64,000 nt of DNA from the NCBI GenBank assembly GCA_022495005.1, contig JAGYXB010000802.1, positions 1 through 64,000 on the forward strand. Direction: 5' to 3'. The notes beneath the pieces were generated by a model, which saw nothing but the letters and a program-made list of their open reading frames with translations, was not told the DNA's origin and searched no databases. Shown one piece after another: positions 13,561 through 26,527 of the stretch. The position numbers and the translations under genes were made by a program. Origin of the DNA: Rhyacophila brunnea (lineage: Eukaryota > Arthropoda > Insecta > Trichoptera > Rhyacophilidae). The first letter of the stretch is position 1; every line of letters begins with the position of its first letter.

Positions 13561-15022
13561 ATAACAACAAGTAATAAGGTCAATCGTTCAATGCGACAAG
13601 AAATAATTTATGTGATAAATGCTTCTTCCATGGTCATTTTTATGGAGCAATGTAATGGGTGGATAATCCAAAAATCTACTGTGAGATGACAATAATTTCC
13701 AAAAAAGATTTGTCAATGGCTGAAAGATTATCTTTGGGGAAAATAATGCAATCTAACCAAGCAATCGCATAATCAGAATCTATAAATTCTTGACACTGCG
13801 CAAAAGAACCAACAACATATTTATTATTTTGTTCTTCATAAAATAATGTGGAACAGTAAAAATACACAAACGCCAAGGCAAACACCCAAGCAAAGCCGTA
13901 TACAAACACTGTGATATAATATTATCGCATTAAGTATTGTATGCATAAAATAAAAATAAATGTACTACAAACGCATGATGCTGTAACAAAATCTCATGCT
14001 TAATAAATAAATTTTCATTTAGATAATGTAAAAAAATACATGAAAAATAATAAGTGTACCAAAATGTATATTATTGATCTTTTCTATCTTTTAAGACATT
14101 TAAAATTTCCAGTAATACCATATTATTATATTTTTTATTCTAAATGGAATTACATAAAAACACTAAGGTAAAAATATATGGTATAACAAAGTATTACGAA
14201 TATAAACACCAGAAGTATAGCTGGGTATGATTTATTTTTCTTTAACTTTTTTAATTTACTTCAATATCAAAGATAAATTGAAGAACAAGTATTGTGCAGT
14301 AGTGGTGATTGTATTTGATATTGTAGTCTCGATAATGGATTGTTTAGTGATATCCATCAATTCATTCTAAAACACCGGAATTCTTAATTATATGAGATCA
14401 ATCAGGTATGGAATTACTTAGTATACAGACAGCAATTAATATATATAATTTATTATGAATATAAACATTCTGTATTCAATTGATAATATACACATAAGAT
14501 CATGGTTGCCAATGTAAACATTAATTGGACTGCATTATGCATTCAGATCAATTGAGATTTAATTATAAATAAATTGCCAATTCCCGAAATTATGTAATGA
14601 AAATTTTAACAGGCAAAAATAAAAAAACGCTAGTGTGAAGATGAGTTTTTGATTGAAAGATTTCTTGAGATTCATAAATGCATATAGCTGTCTAATCACA
14701 TAAATAAACAAACTATCAAAATAAGCTCAATAAGAATAGACGAAATATACGTAACAAGAAATCAATCATATTTGTGCCATTAAAGTTCATCATTCTATGC
14801 AGAATATAATACCAAATATTCTTGAAATACAATTCGGACAATTTAATTAAAATAAGTCTTTTTTATTCTCTATATCACTTAATTATACAACAAACTTCTC
14901 ATAATATATACAGAACCTAAGATTACATAAACATACTAATAATAAATATTGGTCCTTAGTACTTAATAGGAGAGTAATTCAAATTAAGACAACAAATTTC
15001 ACAAAATGCTCAGCATTAATAG
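13561..15022. other. A+T-rich DNA without recognised feature
   Basis: One minus-strand frame (13676-13909) is hydrophobic at its start and open for 77 codons, but no homology or splice context supports it. Otherwise nothing is recognised. Confidence 0.4.
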
Positions 15023-15450
15023 CGCCTGTACACATGCATAGATTCACTGGTACCAATAGTGTAAATTAAACTATTGCGATAATAACCACTTACACGCAAA
15101 GGTGCTGACTGTCTCACCAATCTCATTCTTTAAGCGTTAGCAAATGCGATTGTTGTCTTTGTGTGGTTCTATTTGATAGGTGCATAGATAATCGGTAAAC
15201 GTCAAAATGTTCTGCGCAGTGTAGTACTGTATTTTTTCTCTGTTAGGTTCACTTGTTCACAATATGGTATTTCTAATTCACATGCGTGCAAGTTGCAAGA
15301 ATCACGGGAAATTTCAGAAACAGCTGAACCTATCTGATGCATGCTTGCAGTCTTGCAACTTGCATGATGATACGTGTTTACACTTGCATTTTCTTGTTAT
15401 GGTCGCGATGTACTGCAGTAAATCCATGCATGTGTAAACGGGCTATTAAG
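15018..15450. mobile_element. MITE with ~33-bp TIRs, copy 1
   Basis: The left end TAATAGCGCCTGTACACATG and the complement of the right end (TAATAGCCCGTTTACACATG) form imperfect terminal inverted repeats that continue for about 33 bp. The element is about 430 bp, noncoding, and aligns along its length with 16134-16556. It contains a further internal inverted repeat, GCGTGCAAGTTGCAAG against the GTCTTGCAACTTGCATG block. The target duplication is ambiguous (TTA/TAA-like), so PIF/Harbinger is possible but unproven. Confidence 0.7.
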
Positions 15451-16133
15451 CAGTGCTCAAAAAATTATTCAAACTGAAACGTATATCAATACCGAATAAA
15501 ACTAGGAATGAATATGTGAATTGTATGGGAGTACATCAGATATCAACTCAAAGCATTGAAATAGCATGTCAGTAACAAATTGTTAGGATTAGTAAGTGCA
15601 TCAGTAGTCTAAACATTAAAACACAACACCCTGAACATGGTTATGGGTTCAATATCATAAATATCATTTTTATATCTACGTTTCTGATGTGTTACAAAAA
15701 GTATGTAAATATATTTTAAGCATTGAATTACTTTAAGTTAATTAAAACACTAGGGTATAGAAATCATCATTTCTTGTTTAACAATATAGGTAAAATTGAA
15801 TGTATTAATTTGTCGAGCCCTACAACAATATGTATATAAATTCATTGTTTGCCTTTAGCTGCATGATTTACCATGACATCCTACACACTGACATGACATA
15901 CTCTTTATATCAAACAGTTGTGCAAAATAAATAAAATATTTATTTCAAATAAAGTGTGCTTGGTTGCGTGATAAATAAAATTAATTCAGTTAATTTTTAT
16001 CTCCTTTGCTAACATGGATTATGTAAGTAGGTCAAGTAGGTTTTGTAAACAACATTATTTTGAGATATTCGCAGTAAAATACATTAAGAGTTAAAAGTTC
16101 TAGGTCTAACTGGACTCATATTGCGTACATGTA

Positions 16134-16556
16134 CTTGTATAGCACCTGTACCCGTCCATGGATTTACTGGCATCAATAGTGTATAAATTAAACTATAGCG
16201 ATAACTGTTTACATGTAATATTGTTGACTGTCTCGCCAATCTCATTCTTCAAGTGTAAGCGAGACACGTTGTAGACATTGTACGGTGCTATTTGATAAGT
16301 TGTGAAAATTGGAAAACGTCAAAATGCGCTGCGTAGTTTGTATTTTTTCCGGCAGATTCGCCACTATTGTTCTACTGCGCATGCGTATAGTTCACGCAAG
16401 TTGCAACTATCGCGTGAAAATTCAGAAGCCGCTAACTTTTTTGATCCATGCAGTCTTGCAACATGCACTATAATACACGTTTACATTTGCATTTTAATGG
16501 TCGCGACAATACGTACTGCTGCCAGTAAATCCATGCACATGTAAACGGGCCATTAT
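16134..16556. mobile_element. MITE with ~33-bp TIRs, copy 2
   Basis: Second copy of the family at 15018-15450, in the same orientation and about 680 bp away. It retains the ends (TATAGCACCTGTACCCGTCC on the left; right end complement ATGGCCCGTTTACATGTGCA) and the internal CACGCAAGTTGCAACT block. Divergence from copy 1 is considerable, with several small indels. The open frame 16302-16544 lies wholly inside it and has no independent support. Confidence 0.7.
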
Positions 16557-17679
16557 GTCGAGTTGAACTTGAAATTGACATATACATCACACTTATGTTA
16601 TAAATTAATTATAGGCTGTAATAATACTTTTGACTATCTCATTCAATTATTTATGTTTATTCATTAAATTGATTAGGAGGGTGGTATAACAAAAAAATAT
16701 AATATTATATTAATAAATCAAAGGGTTAATATAATTAACTATGAATTCATACTTTTGATTGTGTTGATTATTTCAAGTTTTATTATTTTCTTGAAAATTA
16801 CATTGGAAAGTCCATTTTTATATCCAACATACTTTTATTATGTACCTACTGCATTTCGTAAAATTATAGCTGGAAGGGGATGATGATATATTAATATACT
16901 AAGTGAATAAAACATCCGAAACATTCTCTACAATGCATTCGATCTGGACTATAAGTGAACGTATAGGTAGGCAATTTTGTAGCAAAATCAAATTGTGGCA
17001 CAAAAATGTCGACACCATTGTTGATTATTGCTATTAATATATTTTGTAATTATTGATTATTATTTGCAAAATGAAATACTTTTTCAAGTCAGAATCTGAT
17101 GATTATTAATAATGAATATGGTAGCATGTATCATATTCTTTTTTTAATCGCTGCACTACAACCTAATTACAACCCACAAACACTTAAAATTTAATAATAA
17201 TTGAATATTTATTAATCCACTTTTGAACAAGTTCGTACCTTTGTATAATATTATTTTAATGAATGAAACTATGAATTCATACTTTTGATTGTGTTGACCT
17301 ATACATAATGTAGGTAAACAAGTTACCAATGGAGTTACGTTGTAATAAAAAAAACGGAATATCCTGATTCAATTGCAATTTAATAAAATAAATAGTTGGT
17401 ATGTTTCGTAACGCATCGATTATAAAATTTTGGTGTCTTAAAATATGGTATGTGATCTTATCACCGAAGGTGTCTGGCAATCGCTGATAAAAATAATATT
17501 CTACAGGAAAACGCTGAAATCAACGATCTTGAATGAAAAACTTGAAAACTGAATGCGGCACCTAAATAACATACAGCTTTTTATTGTGATTATGTGATTG
17601 TCATTTGGGTAATAAAGTTTTTATGACCTATTTTATTATTGGTATTTAAAAATAAGGCTGTCTTTGGGTCATTCGGTAC
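16557..17679. other. A+T-rich intergenic DNA
   Basis: A short direct repeat, CTATGAATTCATACTTTTGA, occurs at about 16739 and 17270. No gene or complete element was recognised. Confidence 0.4.
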
Positions 17680-18066
17680 GAGCAGGTAAAACGCCGCGGT
17701 TCAGCCACTACCGATTGCCCCTAAATTTTGCATAATACAAAATTGTAAAATGATCTTCAAAACGCGGCGAATGAAAAGCAACAAAATACGTCCTATTCTA
17801 CTTGGGCAGTCAACCCGTGTTTGTGGACTCGTGTCCCAGATTAGCGAATCGTTTGTCTACTGGGCAATTCAAAATTACCTCAACAATAAACTTTTCAGTG
17901 TCAAACATTTTCAGAACGTGGAACACAACAACTATGCTTGATTGCACAATCTATAATACTGGCGTAGCGGGGCAACCGCAATGTTCGTGTGGATAAGCTA
18001 ATTCACTATCATTGATTGTCAGATGGTGCAGTTTGTGGAGGCTAACCCACAGCATTTTACCTGCTC
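17680..18066. mobile_element. 387-bp inverted-repeat element
   Basis: The left end GAGCAGGTAAAACGCCGCGG and the complement of the right end (GAGCAGGTAAAATGCTGTGG) form imperfect TIRs of about 30 bp. The interior is richer in G+C than its surroundings. Two overlapping short open frames here are not supported as genes. Target duplication not identified. Confidence 0.6.
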
Positions 18067-18942
18067 ATGCAGACTTTTCCCATATAATCTGTGCTATCTT
18101 TTAATCGATGCAATATGGTACCATGATTTACTAATTTAAAAAAAAAAATGATACCACGTTATTATGAGTTAAATCAACTTTTGCAAACTTATTTGAATTT
18201 GAAATGTTTAATAAATATTGTCTCTATATTTTTATATGGACTGCAATATTATACTACTGGTGATTTTTTGTAAAGAATCAATGGATCATGTGCAGCATTG
18301 ATACCCATATTACATACATTAATAAATCATAAGACATAAGATGACAGGTGATGATACATTTCAGTATTGTGTCTCGATATTATGCATGAGAGCTTTTATC
18401 AAGTACCTATATCTAGGACAAATAAAAAACATAATCAGAGTAAAGTTCTAAAGGTAGATAAAACTCTAGTATTTCAATAGAGATAGCCTAAACATATTTT
18501 TTACAATACTTTTTTTTAATTCATGCATAAAATATATTTTGTGAGTGTATACTAAACCCTTGTTAACCCATTTATATCACCAGTACACATATGTGCGAGT
18601 CTGCAGTATGAGCATCATCACCATTAATCCATGTCTGCCGTGTGGTTTGAGCAATGGTTAATAATATTTAAAAACACGAGACATTTTAGAACCAAAATAA
18701 TAGAGAACATCGTACATCAGTTCATCGGTGACAACGGTTTCGTCATTTAAAATAAATTAAATAAAAGGAAAAAATGATGACAACGACATACACCTACACT
18801 TATTTCATGACAACCCACATGGGAGTAGTAAAATTCATCATAGTATGCACACATTGGGCATTAACAATAAGTTCCATCAATAAATAACCATGAATTTTAT
18901 AATTATATCGCAACAACACTGGTAGTTTCCAAGGAGCCATTC
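18067..18942. other. Downstream flank of Nrdp1
   Basis: A+T-rich sequence past the Nrdp1 stop codon. The proximal part is presumably 3' UTR. A minus-strand ATTAAA occurs near 18515-18520; no AATAAA was seen closer to the stop. No other feature recognised. Confidence 0.4.
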
Positions 18943-21900
18943 CTATTCAATACCATGAGCAAATATCATAACTAAACCAGGTTCAACCATCATGTTTTCA
19001 CCAATGTGTGTATTGTCACAATGTAGAACAAGAACCGCTTGCTTTCCAGGTACTCGCTTGCAAATGTAACTTTCATATAACCTATAAAAAAACAATTTTT
19101 AAATTAATATACATATCGCAGTGAAGCGCTGATTGACTAAAAATGGCTCAATTCTCAATTTTTACACTAATACTCATCTACTGTATTAAAATATTTTATG
19201 TGATAATGCAATGTTAATTTTGAAGTTAAAAAAGATAGGGTATCATATAGACGTATACACATGCATTGACGCCGATATTCCCCTGCAGGTTTCCGGTCTA
19301 CCCGTCGAGCTAGTGACAAGGTTCAAATACTTAGGTGTCGTATTTTCAGAGAGCTTGGAATCTGCATGGGTATGGCGGGTTGCATTCAGCCAACTTGGAG
19401 TCTTATGGAGGTCAAGGCTGTATACTGTGAAGACCAAATGTCGTTTGTTCAACGTGTGCATGCTGCTGCCTGTGCTGTGGCTAAGCTAAGCTTTACTAAG
19501 CTGCAAAGGTCTCGGATTTTGAACTTTGAAAATTGATGTCTCCGTCGAATCTTAGGGGTACATTGGTACAACCGGTTACAAACACTCGAGTTTGTAAGCA
19601 GACACAGCAGTCTTTGGCGATTGAGGTAATCACGAAGAGACGCTTCGCGTGGCTGGAACATGTGTTCCAGATGCCACCAGAGTGTGACACTTAGTATACT
19701 TGTGCCACAGCCTCAAGGATTCCATCGCTGGCGGTCCTCCATCACAATGCAGCAGTGCTACAAAAGCGATGTGCGTGCTGCAGGTCTGGCATAGCAGGGG
19801 CGCGAGAGTTGGCAATGGACCGAGGAAAGTGGTGCGAACTTGTGGTTGCCCTATGCTCCAATACTGGGGTGACAGGGTGAAAGAAGAAGATAGATGTATA
19901 CATATTATATCCTATGAAGTATAGAGATTATTTAGGCATAGCTTCGATAGCCTGAAAGATATGCCAAATTCTCCATTTTCAACCATTTTGAAAACCATTA
20001 TATGTGTTCAACAAGTGTTGAATGACAAAATATATCAAGAAACACATAACCTTTTTTTATTTTTATGAACAAAAAAGATTTAATACAAAATTGTCCTAAA
20101 ACAACTAACTGTAAAAAGAGTTACGATTGATTTTCTCATCAATGTCTGGAATGGCCCCTATCTTGGATTCAAAACATCACACAAGTAATCTGTCACAATT
20201 TCAAGTAAAAAACCTGTTAAGCTATGATTGTAGTGTACATCAGGAATGTATTTCAAATAGCCACTCCGTTTCTTGATTCAAAATCCCATGGACAACAAAA
20301 TTATTTTTGGTTGGTTTTAAAGTTAGGTTGTTTCATTTCTCCGGAGGATTTCGATACATGAAACTTTTTGGTGGCCGCATTCATAATATATATTTTGCAT
20401 AAGTTTCCCAACCGATTATCTTTACTACCGTGGGCCGTAGAAAACAATACCGGCGGCCACGGGTTACTCATCACTGTTATAGAGCAACACATATTGTGTG
20501 AAATTACACGTAGAATAATTTTGTGTTTTGTTAGATTTTGACCACATGTGAACTTACTGATTTTTGGCTCTTACCTTCTATTAATTACTTCTTTTATCTT
20601 TGTATAAGTAGCATAAAAACATTACAATAAATATTTAAAAACATACCTTCTATTGTTTTGTCTAGTTTCCAAAGCACACAATCCTGGTGGCCATCTTCTC
20701 TCATGGCAATTCTCCATTAGATCATCTATTATATGGGGTGGACAGCCAGATTCCGATAAAGACCGTTTAATTATGTTCTATGAAAAAAAAAATTATGTAA
20801 ATATTAAATTTAAAAAGAGCCTACCTTAAAATAAGAGTTAATGCTATAAAATCCATTATAATAAATTGTCTAGATTTCATACATTTATTCAGCAAGTTTG
20901 TATGCAAATGGCATAATATTATAGTTCCATAAGGTCAGTATATGGGGGCGTACAATTCAAAATTTGGTCAAAACAGGTTAGATGCATATTTAGAAGTCCA
21001 AAGTGAATATCTATCTTTACACCAAATGGCATAAGTCAAATCCTTCTAGGAAATCAAAATAAAAGGTATACATAACAGTAAAAGAAAAGCGACCTATATA
21101 GGTCTATATGCTGCAGTTTATTTTCCACACGACATACTGCTAAAAAACTATAGTAATTGTTGATGTCAAATTTTATTATATTTTATAGTAGCATGGTTGT
21201 AGGCGAATCACTTGTAAGGTAGCTAAAGAATGACCTTAATTATGATAGCTCTGCATGAAGATACATGCTATTTCTCAACCATCTTACACCTGCGGACCAC
21301 TGAAAATAGGAGAAAGCGGACCACTAACACATAAATAAAAATATTAACAATTCAGCGCATGATGACTATATTGCAACTAAGTGCAAGTGAAACAACTGAT
21401 CGCGGTTGATTTTGTCACGTAAAACCATTAATCTATTTTAAAAACAAAAACACAATGCACAAACACTTGCAGGTGCACGGATTTTGAAGATTTTATTGGA
21501 ATTTTTAGCATAGGTATTGGACGCCGAAAATTCACGGACTGCCAGATAATTTCTGCGGACCACCGGTTGAGAAACACTGTTTTCGACTACTGTAAGATTT
21601 TAATGTAAATAATATATTATCAGTTACCTGAAGTGCATTATCTGGGGTAGATATCATACCGCCCCATCTAGTAACTCTCGCGCGTGCCAAAGTTCCACTC
21701 CATCGTATTACTTCATCTCGCTCCATTTGGTCTGCTATGGCACGCATAGCAGGATTTGAAATTCTCATTGCCCCCATAAAATCCTATAAATAAATTGAAG
21801 AAATATTCATTTCGTGACACAGCACACTGTTCAAATAATAATATAGTTCTTTGTATTAAGGGGGGACATGCTCGTCGTAGGTCAAAATTGAGTTTTTATT

Positions 21901-24900
21901 GTATTTTCAAACCATGATCCTGGACACTCCTTAAACGTTGTAGATAATCTATTTATATAATTTTGAAGCCTTATTATCCTTATAGTTATTTTAAACATTT
22001 GATGACTGCATAAAGTATTTTTGTTACATAAAATAGTATTCTTTTAAACCTCTCGCTCTAATGTTTTAGAATATAGTCATATTTCGGTACATAACTGTGC
22101 AGTGGTGTTAAGATTTTTTACATTTATTAATTTTAAACGCATTTATGAAACCATTAGTATAATTTATTACGAGATAATTTTTGTAAAATATTCACGATAC
22201 AAAATTATATTGATAACTTCTGTGATCCCAAATTTGACAAGAATTAGGCATTTTATTATTCAAAAAATCGGCAAGATTAACACATTTGAAGATGATTCTA
22301 AAGATACTTATTATAAGCTATGTCTTTGACCATTCAAGTGTGATAAACATCTTATGAATAATGATTGCTTATAATAATTATTGACCTAAGAATAAGGTAG
22401 TGTTTTTTTGAAATACGCCATTTCTTTTGTCATTCCTCAGTGGTTAAGCTACAACATACGGCCGTAGCCATAAATTGACAAACTATAATTGAAGTAGGGA
22501 GTAAAATGATATTGACGCGCGTGTTTGAACATGTACCGCTTAAAAAAAATAAAAAAAAATTCGGTTAGGTACATGTTCAAACACGCGCGTTAACATAATT
22601 TTACTCCTTACTTTAATTATAGTTGGTCAATTTATGGCTACGGCCGTATGTTGTAGCTTAACCACTAGGGAATGATAAAAGAAATGGCGTATTTCAAAAA
22701 AACACTACCTTATTCTTAGGTCAATAATTATTATAAAGCAATCATTATTCATAAGATGTTTATCACACTTGAATGGTCAAAGACATAGCTTATAACAAAT
22801 ATCTTTAGAATCATCTTCAAATGTGTTAATCTTGCCGATTTTTTGAATAATAAAATGCCTAATTCTTGTCAAATTTGGGATCACAGAGATTATCAATATA
22901 ATTTTTTATCGTGAATATTTTACAAAAAATTATCTCGTAATAAATTATACTAATGGTTTTATAAATGCGTTTAAAAATTAATAAATGTAAAAAATCTTAA
23001 CACCACTGCACAGTTATGTACCGAAATATGACCATATTCTAAAACATTAGAGCTAGAGGTTTAAAAGAATACTATTTTATGTAACAAAAATACTTTATGC
23101 AGTCACCAAATGTTTAAAATAAATATAAAGGATAATAAGGCTTCAAAAATATATAAATAGATTATCTACAACGCTTAAGGAGTGTCCAGGATCATGGTTT
23201 GAAAATACAATAAAAACTCAATTTTGACCTTCGACGAGCATGTCCCCCCTTAAAGGTTTTTGGTAATAGTGTAATATTATATAAAAACCAAAGAGACATG
23301 AAAACCGCATGTCTACAGGCAATTTCGATAACAAAATTTATTAACAGTTTTGTGGAGAGTCCTAATGCTTACAAGTTCACATTTTGCATAGACACTTCAA
23401 TTTTACTATAGGCAACAATATATTGCAGCATACCAGTTGAAAAGTTCTGCTCTAAATAGAGTGACGTATATTATCATAAGAGACCGGATTATATGCAACA
23501 TAAAAAGCTTGAAATATGCATGAAAAATGCTTAAAATATGCATGAAAAGTGTCAATATATGCAAGATTAAATAAAAAAAAATACGAATTTTTACTTTTTT
23601 TATTTCATAATCAGTAGACAATTAGGAAGTATCGACGATAATTATTAATCAACAATTATTTAACATTTTGTTACTCTTGTCAACATTAACAATCAGGTAC
23701 TGTTCCAAATGTTCGGTAGTAAGATTGTATTTTCGATCACTCAAAATATTTTTATAAGTGGAAAAGGACCGTTCCACATCCACTGAGGTTACTGGGTAGT
23801 ATTTGAATTTGGGTGCTATGTTAGCACTCATTGTTTCTGGCAAAAGTTCACCCGTCCTATTAATAAAACTACAGTAAACCCTCGTTAATACGAATTCCAC
23901 GGGACCGAAAATGGAAAAAAAATTCGAATTATGAATTATGAAATGTATGGGGAAAAAATATTATAGATGTGCCTACCAAATTTCCGGTGCCATGTGTGTT
24001 AATGCGTCATAAAATGTCAGGATTATTTTTATTACCTTCTTAAAATAAGTAATTTATGATGTTTTACGAAAAGATTTAATTAAGAAAACACGTAATTTTT
24101 TGCTGTGGTCAATTTTTGTAAATTGTGATCCTATATTATAACTATAACTGAGGTGCTACGAATTATATAGTACAGAGTTAATTAAATATAAATTATCAGT
24201 TATCACATCATCACGCACTTCCCTATTTAAGTATGTGTGAAAGAAGATTCAAACATGTCACTGCCATTATATGAAAAGTTTTAAGCATTTTATTTGGATT
24301 ATATGTCATGGAAATGGCGCTTAAAATATTATTATTTTTATAGCAATGCATGTGTGCAATTTGAATGTATTGGCCTGACTTGTCTTCTTTCAAAGATAAA
24401 GAAATAACCCTTTCTTTTTGGAATAGCAATATATCATTTGAGAATAAAACCTAATTTACAGAATGTTTAAAACAGTTTATAATTTTCAATTGCATAGGTA
24501 CTATTTAGCTTTGAAGCCAATTTACTCAATTTGGTCACCATTTGTTCATCCTCGGAATCTCAATTATAAGATAACCAAATGCAATTTATTAATATTCATC
24601 CAATCACATAATTCGTGTCATATGCATTATTTGTGTGTTTACCTTTAATAGTTGCAATTCACGCTTCTGTTCGTTTATACTAAATTTCAGATCATTTATT
24701 AATTGTTGGAATCCATTAAGGTTGGTCTGTTGTGATTGTATTAAAGCTCGTAATTCTCTGATACAGTTATGATCGTTGAGTTCATCTTTTGGTGTGACCA
24801 TTCCACACCCATGCTCGCATGGCATTGGCCGCTTTGGATTGAATTCACATTCTCCCAGATGCACAGGAAGAGAATCCAATTTCAAAATAGATTGACATCC

Positions 24901-25479
24901 ATACACTGCATTGTCACAATTGATAGACAATCTGAAAAAAAAATACAAACCATAAATAAAAACAAATCATAATTCCATTTTGATGACAGACATTCAAACC
25001 AAATTTTCGACTGTTATTTTCCACTTGTGACTATCTACCGATGCAACTGTGTTAAGAACATCATTCCAAAGAAGAAAGACTGGTAATTATGATAATAAAC
25101 TCAAATAAATATAAGATTTTCAACATAAACTAAATATAACAATGAACCTGGCTAGGAGATTTCTTAATATTCTCGGGACTGTCCGTAATTGACCAGAGGT
25201 AACGGCTTGACGATCTACAGGGCATGTTGGCTGGCGACTTATCCATTCAGTAATACATCCACGACAAAATGCATGTTCACAAATGGAAGCCTAAAATCAA
25301 ACATAGTTTTGTAGATTATGTGCATATGGCTGAATGCCTGCAATGTAAATAATGTTTGGCATATACTGTTTTAAGATTTATTAGCAAACCTGGACTGGTT
25401 CTTCCAACACACTTGAACAAATAGGACATATTAACTCTTCGTCGACGTCACCCTGAAATCGAGTTACTTCAAATCCCAT
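18943..25479 (-). CDS. RNF41 (elgi): Nrdp1/RNF41 (elgi) RING-type E3 ubiquitin ligase, complete, six exons
   Basis: Coding exons on the minus strand are 25479-25390, 25290-25148, 24931-24643, 21783-21628, 20777-20647 and 19081-18943, all with GT-AG boundaries and matching phases. They give 315 residues against 317 in human RNF41. The start MGFEVTRFQGDVDEELICPI matches the family exactly in position. The RING finger has Cys18, Cys21, Cys34, His36, Cys39, Cys42, Cys53 and Asp56 (the family's unusual final Asp). A SIAH/TRAF-like zinc-binding segment follows (CEFNPKRPMPCEHGCGMV), then a coiled-coil (about residues 130-175) and the C-terminal substrate-binding domain ending EPGLVMIFAHGIE. In animals Nrdp1 ubiquitinates ErbB3/EGFR-type receptors and other targets in the cytosol; Drosophila elgi acts in oocyte meiosis. 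Introns contain a foldback element, an hAT and an antisense retrotransposon fragment; coding sequence is undamaged. Confidence 0.96.
19215..19890 (+). pseudogene. Non-LTR retrotransposon RT C-terminal fragment, antisense in Nrdp1 intron 5
   Basis: Plus-strand frames encode the region after the RT core of an RTE/craniofacial-development-protein-2-like polyprotein: FKYLGVVFSE, then FSQLGVLWRSRLYTVKTKCR, then RFAWLEHVFQMPPE and WQWTEESG. The family order is 'YLG', reattachment of a fixed helix bundle, 'WLGHV-RM' and 'DR--W'. Several stops and frame shifts show that it is dead. It lacks the endonuclease and RT catalytic portions. It sits between the last two Nrdp1 exons, in opposite orientation. 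Confidence 0.75.
21264..21579. mobile_element. Short hAT-like MITE in Nrdp1 intron
   Basis: The right end complement reads CAGTGTTTCTCAACCGGTGG and the left end CATGCTATTTCTCAACCATC. Both continue into a GCGGACCAC block, giving imperfect TIRs. The CAGTG..TCTCAACC type of end is common in hAT elements. No 8-bp duplication could be aligned, so the boundaries are approximate. It is about 50 bp from the acceptor-proximal exon at 21628-21783. Confidence 0.55.
21860..23249. mobile_element. TTAA foldback element, full-length palindrome
   Basis: A 1390-bp element between TTAA (21856-21859) and TTAA (23250-23253). The left arm 21860-22537 and right arm 22568-23249 are near-perfect inverted copies of about 680 bp. 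They are separated by a 30-bp A-rich spacer. Each arm starts with a G6/C6 run followed by ACATGCTCGTCGTAGGTCAA. The arms contain no credible open frame; the short frame 22102-22329 is a by-product. It lies in the 2.9-kb third intron of Nrdp1. Related copies occur at 1672-2482, 51594-53126 and 57076-57783. TTAA targeting resembles piggyBac or Sola3 mobilisation, with the transposase supplied from elsewhere. Confidence 0.9.
23649..23885 (-). pseudogene. hAT transposase C-terminal (dimerisation) fragment
   Basis: Minus-strand translation gives FKYYPVTSVDVERSFSTYKN followed by SDRKYNLTTEHLEQYL. This is the hAT C-terminal dimerisation region, whose signature is 'P-TS-D-ERSFS-YK-I-SD-R--LT-E-L--YL'. 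Only about 75 codons remain; no DDE residues or termini could be linked to it. It is in the third intron of Nrdp1, same strand as the gene. Confidence 0.75.
23874..23935. repeat. Solo pogo/Tigger-like transposon end
   Basis: CAGTAAACCCTCGTTAATAC followed by GAATTCCACGGGACCG resembles the left inverted repeat of pogo/Tigger elements (CAGT..ACCTCG.TAA..CGAA..GGGACC). A matching opposite end was not found, so only a terminus is annotated. Confidence 0.4.
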
Positions 25480-26174
25480 TCTCAAATAAAAGAAACGTCA
25501 AACTTGCAATAAATCCTAATCCATGGATACCGCTGTAGCCAGACTATTGCCAGATACGGTCTAAAGAATTTCCATAGTAACTAGTATCTATTAAATTCTT
25601 CCCATTTGAATTTTCTTTGTTCAAAAAAAAAATCCATGTATACATTCTAAGAACTAGTTCAAAAAGTGCTAAACTCATTATCAACACCATTAAAAAAATA
25701 ATGTAGTACCGCTCATGGTACCTACGGTTCGCAAGTGAATAATAATTTATAAATGAGTAAAAATTGTCTCTATGCTCCAACTAAGTGGCGGATATGACCG
25801 AAAAAGAAGAAATATACATCCAGAACAAAACCTCTGAAGTAACTTTCACAAAAATATCCAACCGTCACAAGCATAAAGTCAAAAGCAACAAGATGCACTG
25901 CATACTTATGTGGTACCTATGTTTATAGTTTAGAGATACTTGAACTGTAATGTTTGTTTCATACAAATCAAATAGTTATCTTTATTTACTTTTTTTATTA
26001 CTTGGACTTCTTCAGTATAATAATATCTAGCTCTAACTTTAGACGTACGTCTAATGATCCTATGATGAGGTATAAAATACTGCGATTCTCATCTCATTGT
26101 GACATTATTTATGCTGCCCCCGACTACTGTTAACCTTAAAAAAAATTAAAACACTTCAGACTACGCAATGCTCA

Positions 26175-26525
26175 AAATGGACCAGAGTGCACCGGAGCAC
26201 CGTTCCGGTTTGTTAAGTCCCCAAAATTCTCGCTCTCTCTCGTGGACATAATATTATTAATTGGATCCTCTCTGCTAGATTTGCCATGCAATGTAAAAAT
26301 CTAACACACCACTTTAAGAAATGGTCGTACCTAGAATGTAGATAGTTTTTATGTTCAAGTCTTTATGAATGTATTGCAAACAAACCATGGGGCATCTGTG
26401 ATCATTCTAAGAGATTTGTAGGTAGCTCGGGACAAATTATTTTTTCTACGAGACGGTGCAATAATTTTGGGGATTTATAAACTGGAACGGTGCTCCAGTG
26501 CGCTCCCGTACGCTCCGGTCCATTT
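26175..26525. mobile_element. MITE with ~45-bp TIRs (AAATGGACC family), copy 1
   Basis: The left end AAATGGACCAGAGTGCACCG and the complement of the right end (AAATGGACCGGAGCGTACGG) are inverted repeats that continue through a GGAGCACCGTTCC block. A shortened relative lies at 27921-28139. No target duplication was evident. Noncoding; it lies 5' of the divergent Nrdp1 and gamma-SNAP genes. Confidence 0.65.
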
Positions 26526-26527
26526 AG

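Noticed and set aside
13676..13909. 77-codon minus-strand frame with a hydrophobic start
   Set aside because: It could be read as a signal or membrane segment, but no flanking exon, homology or promoter was found in an A+T-rich, TE-littered region.
22102..22329. 75-codon frame within the foldback arm
   Set aside because: The same sequence exists inverted in the other arm and in truncated copies with stops; it is not conserved as coding.
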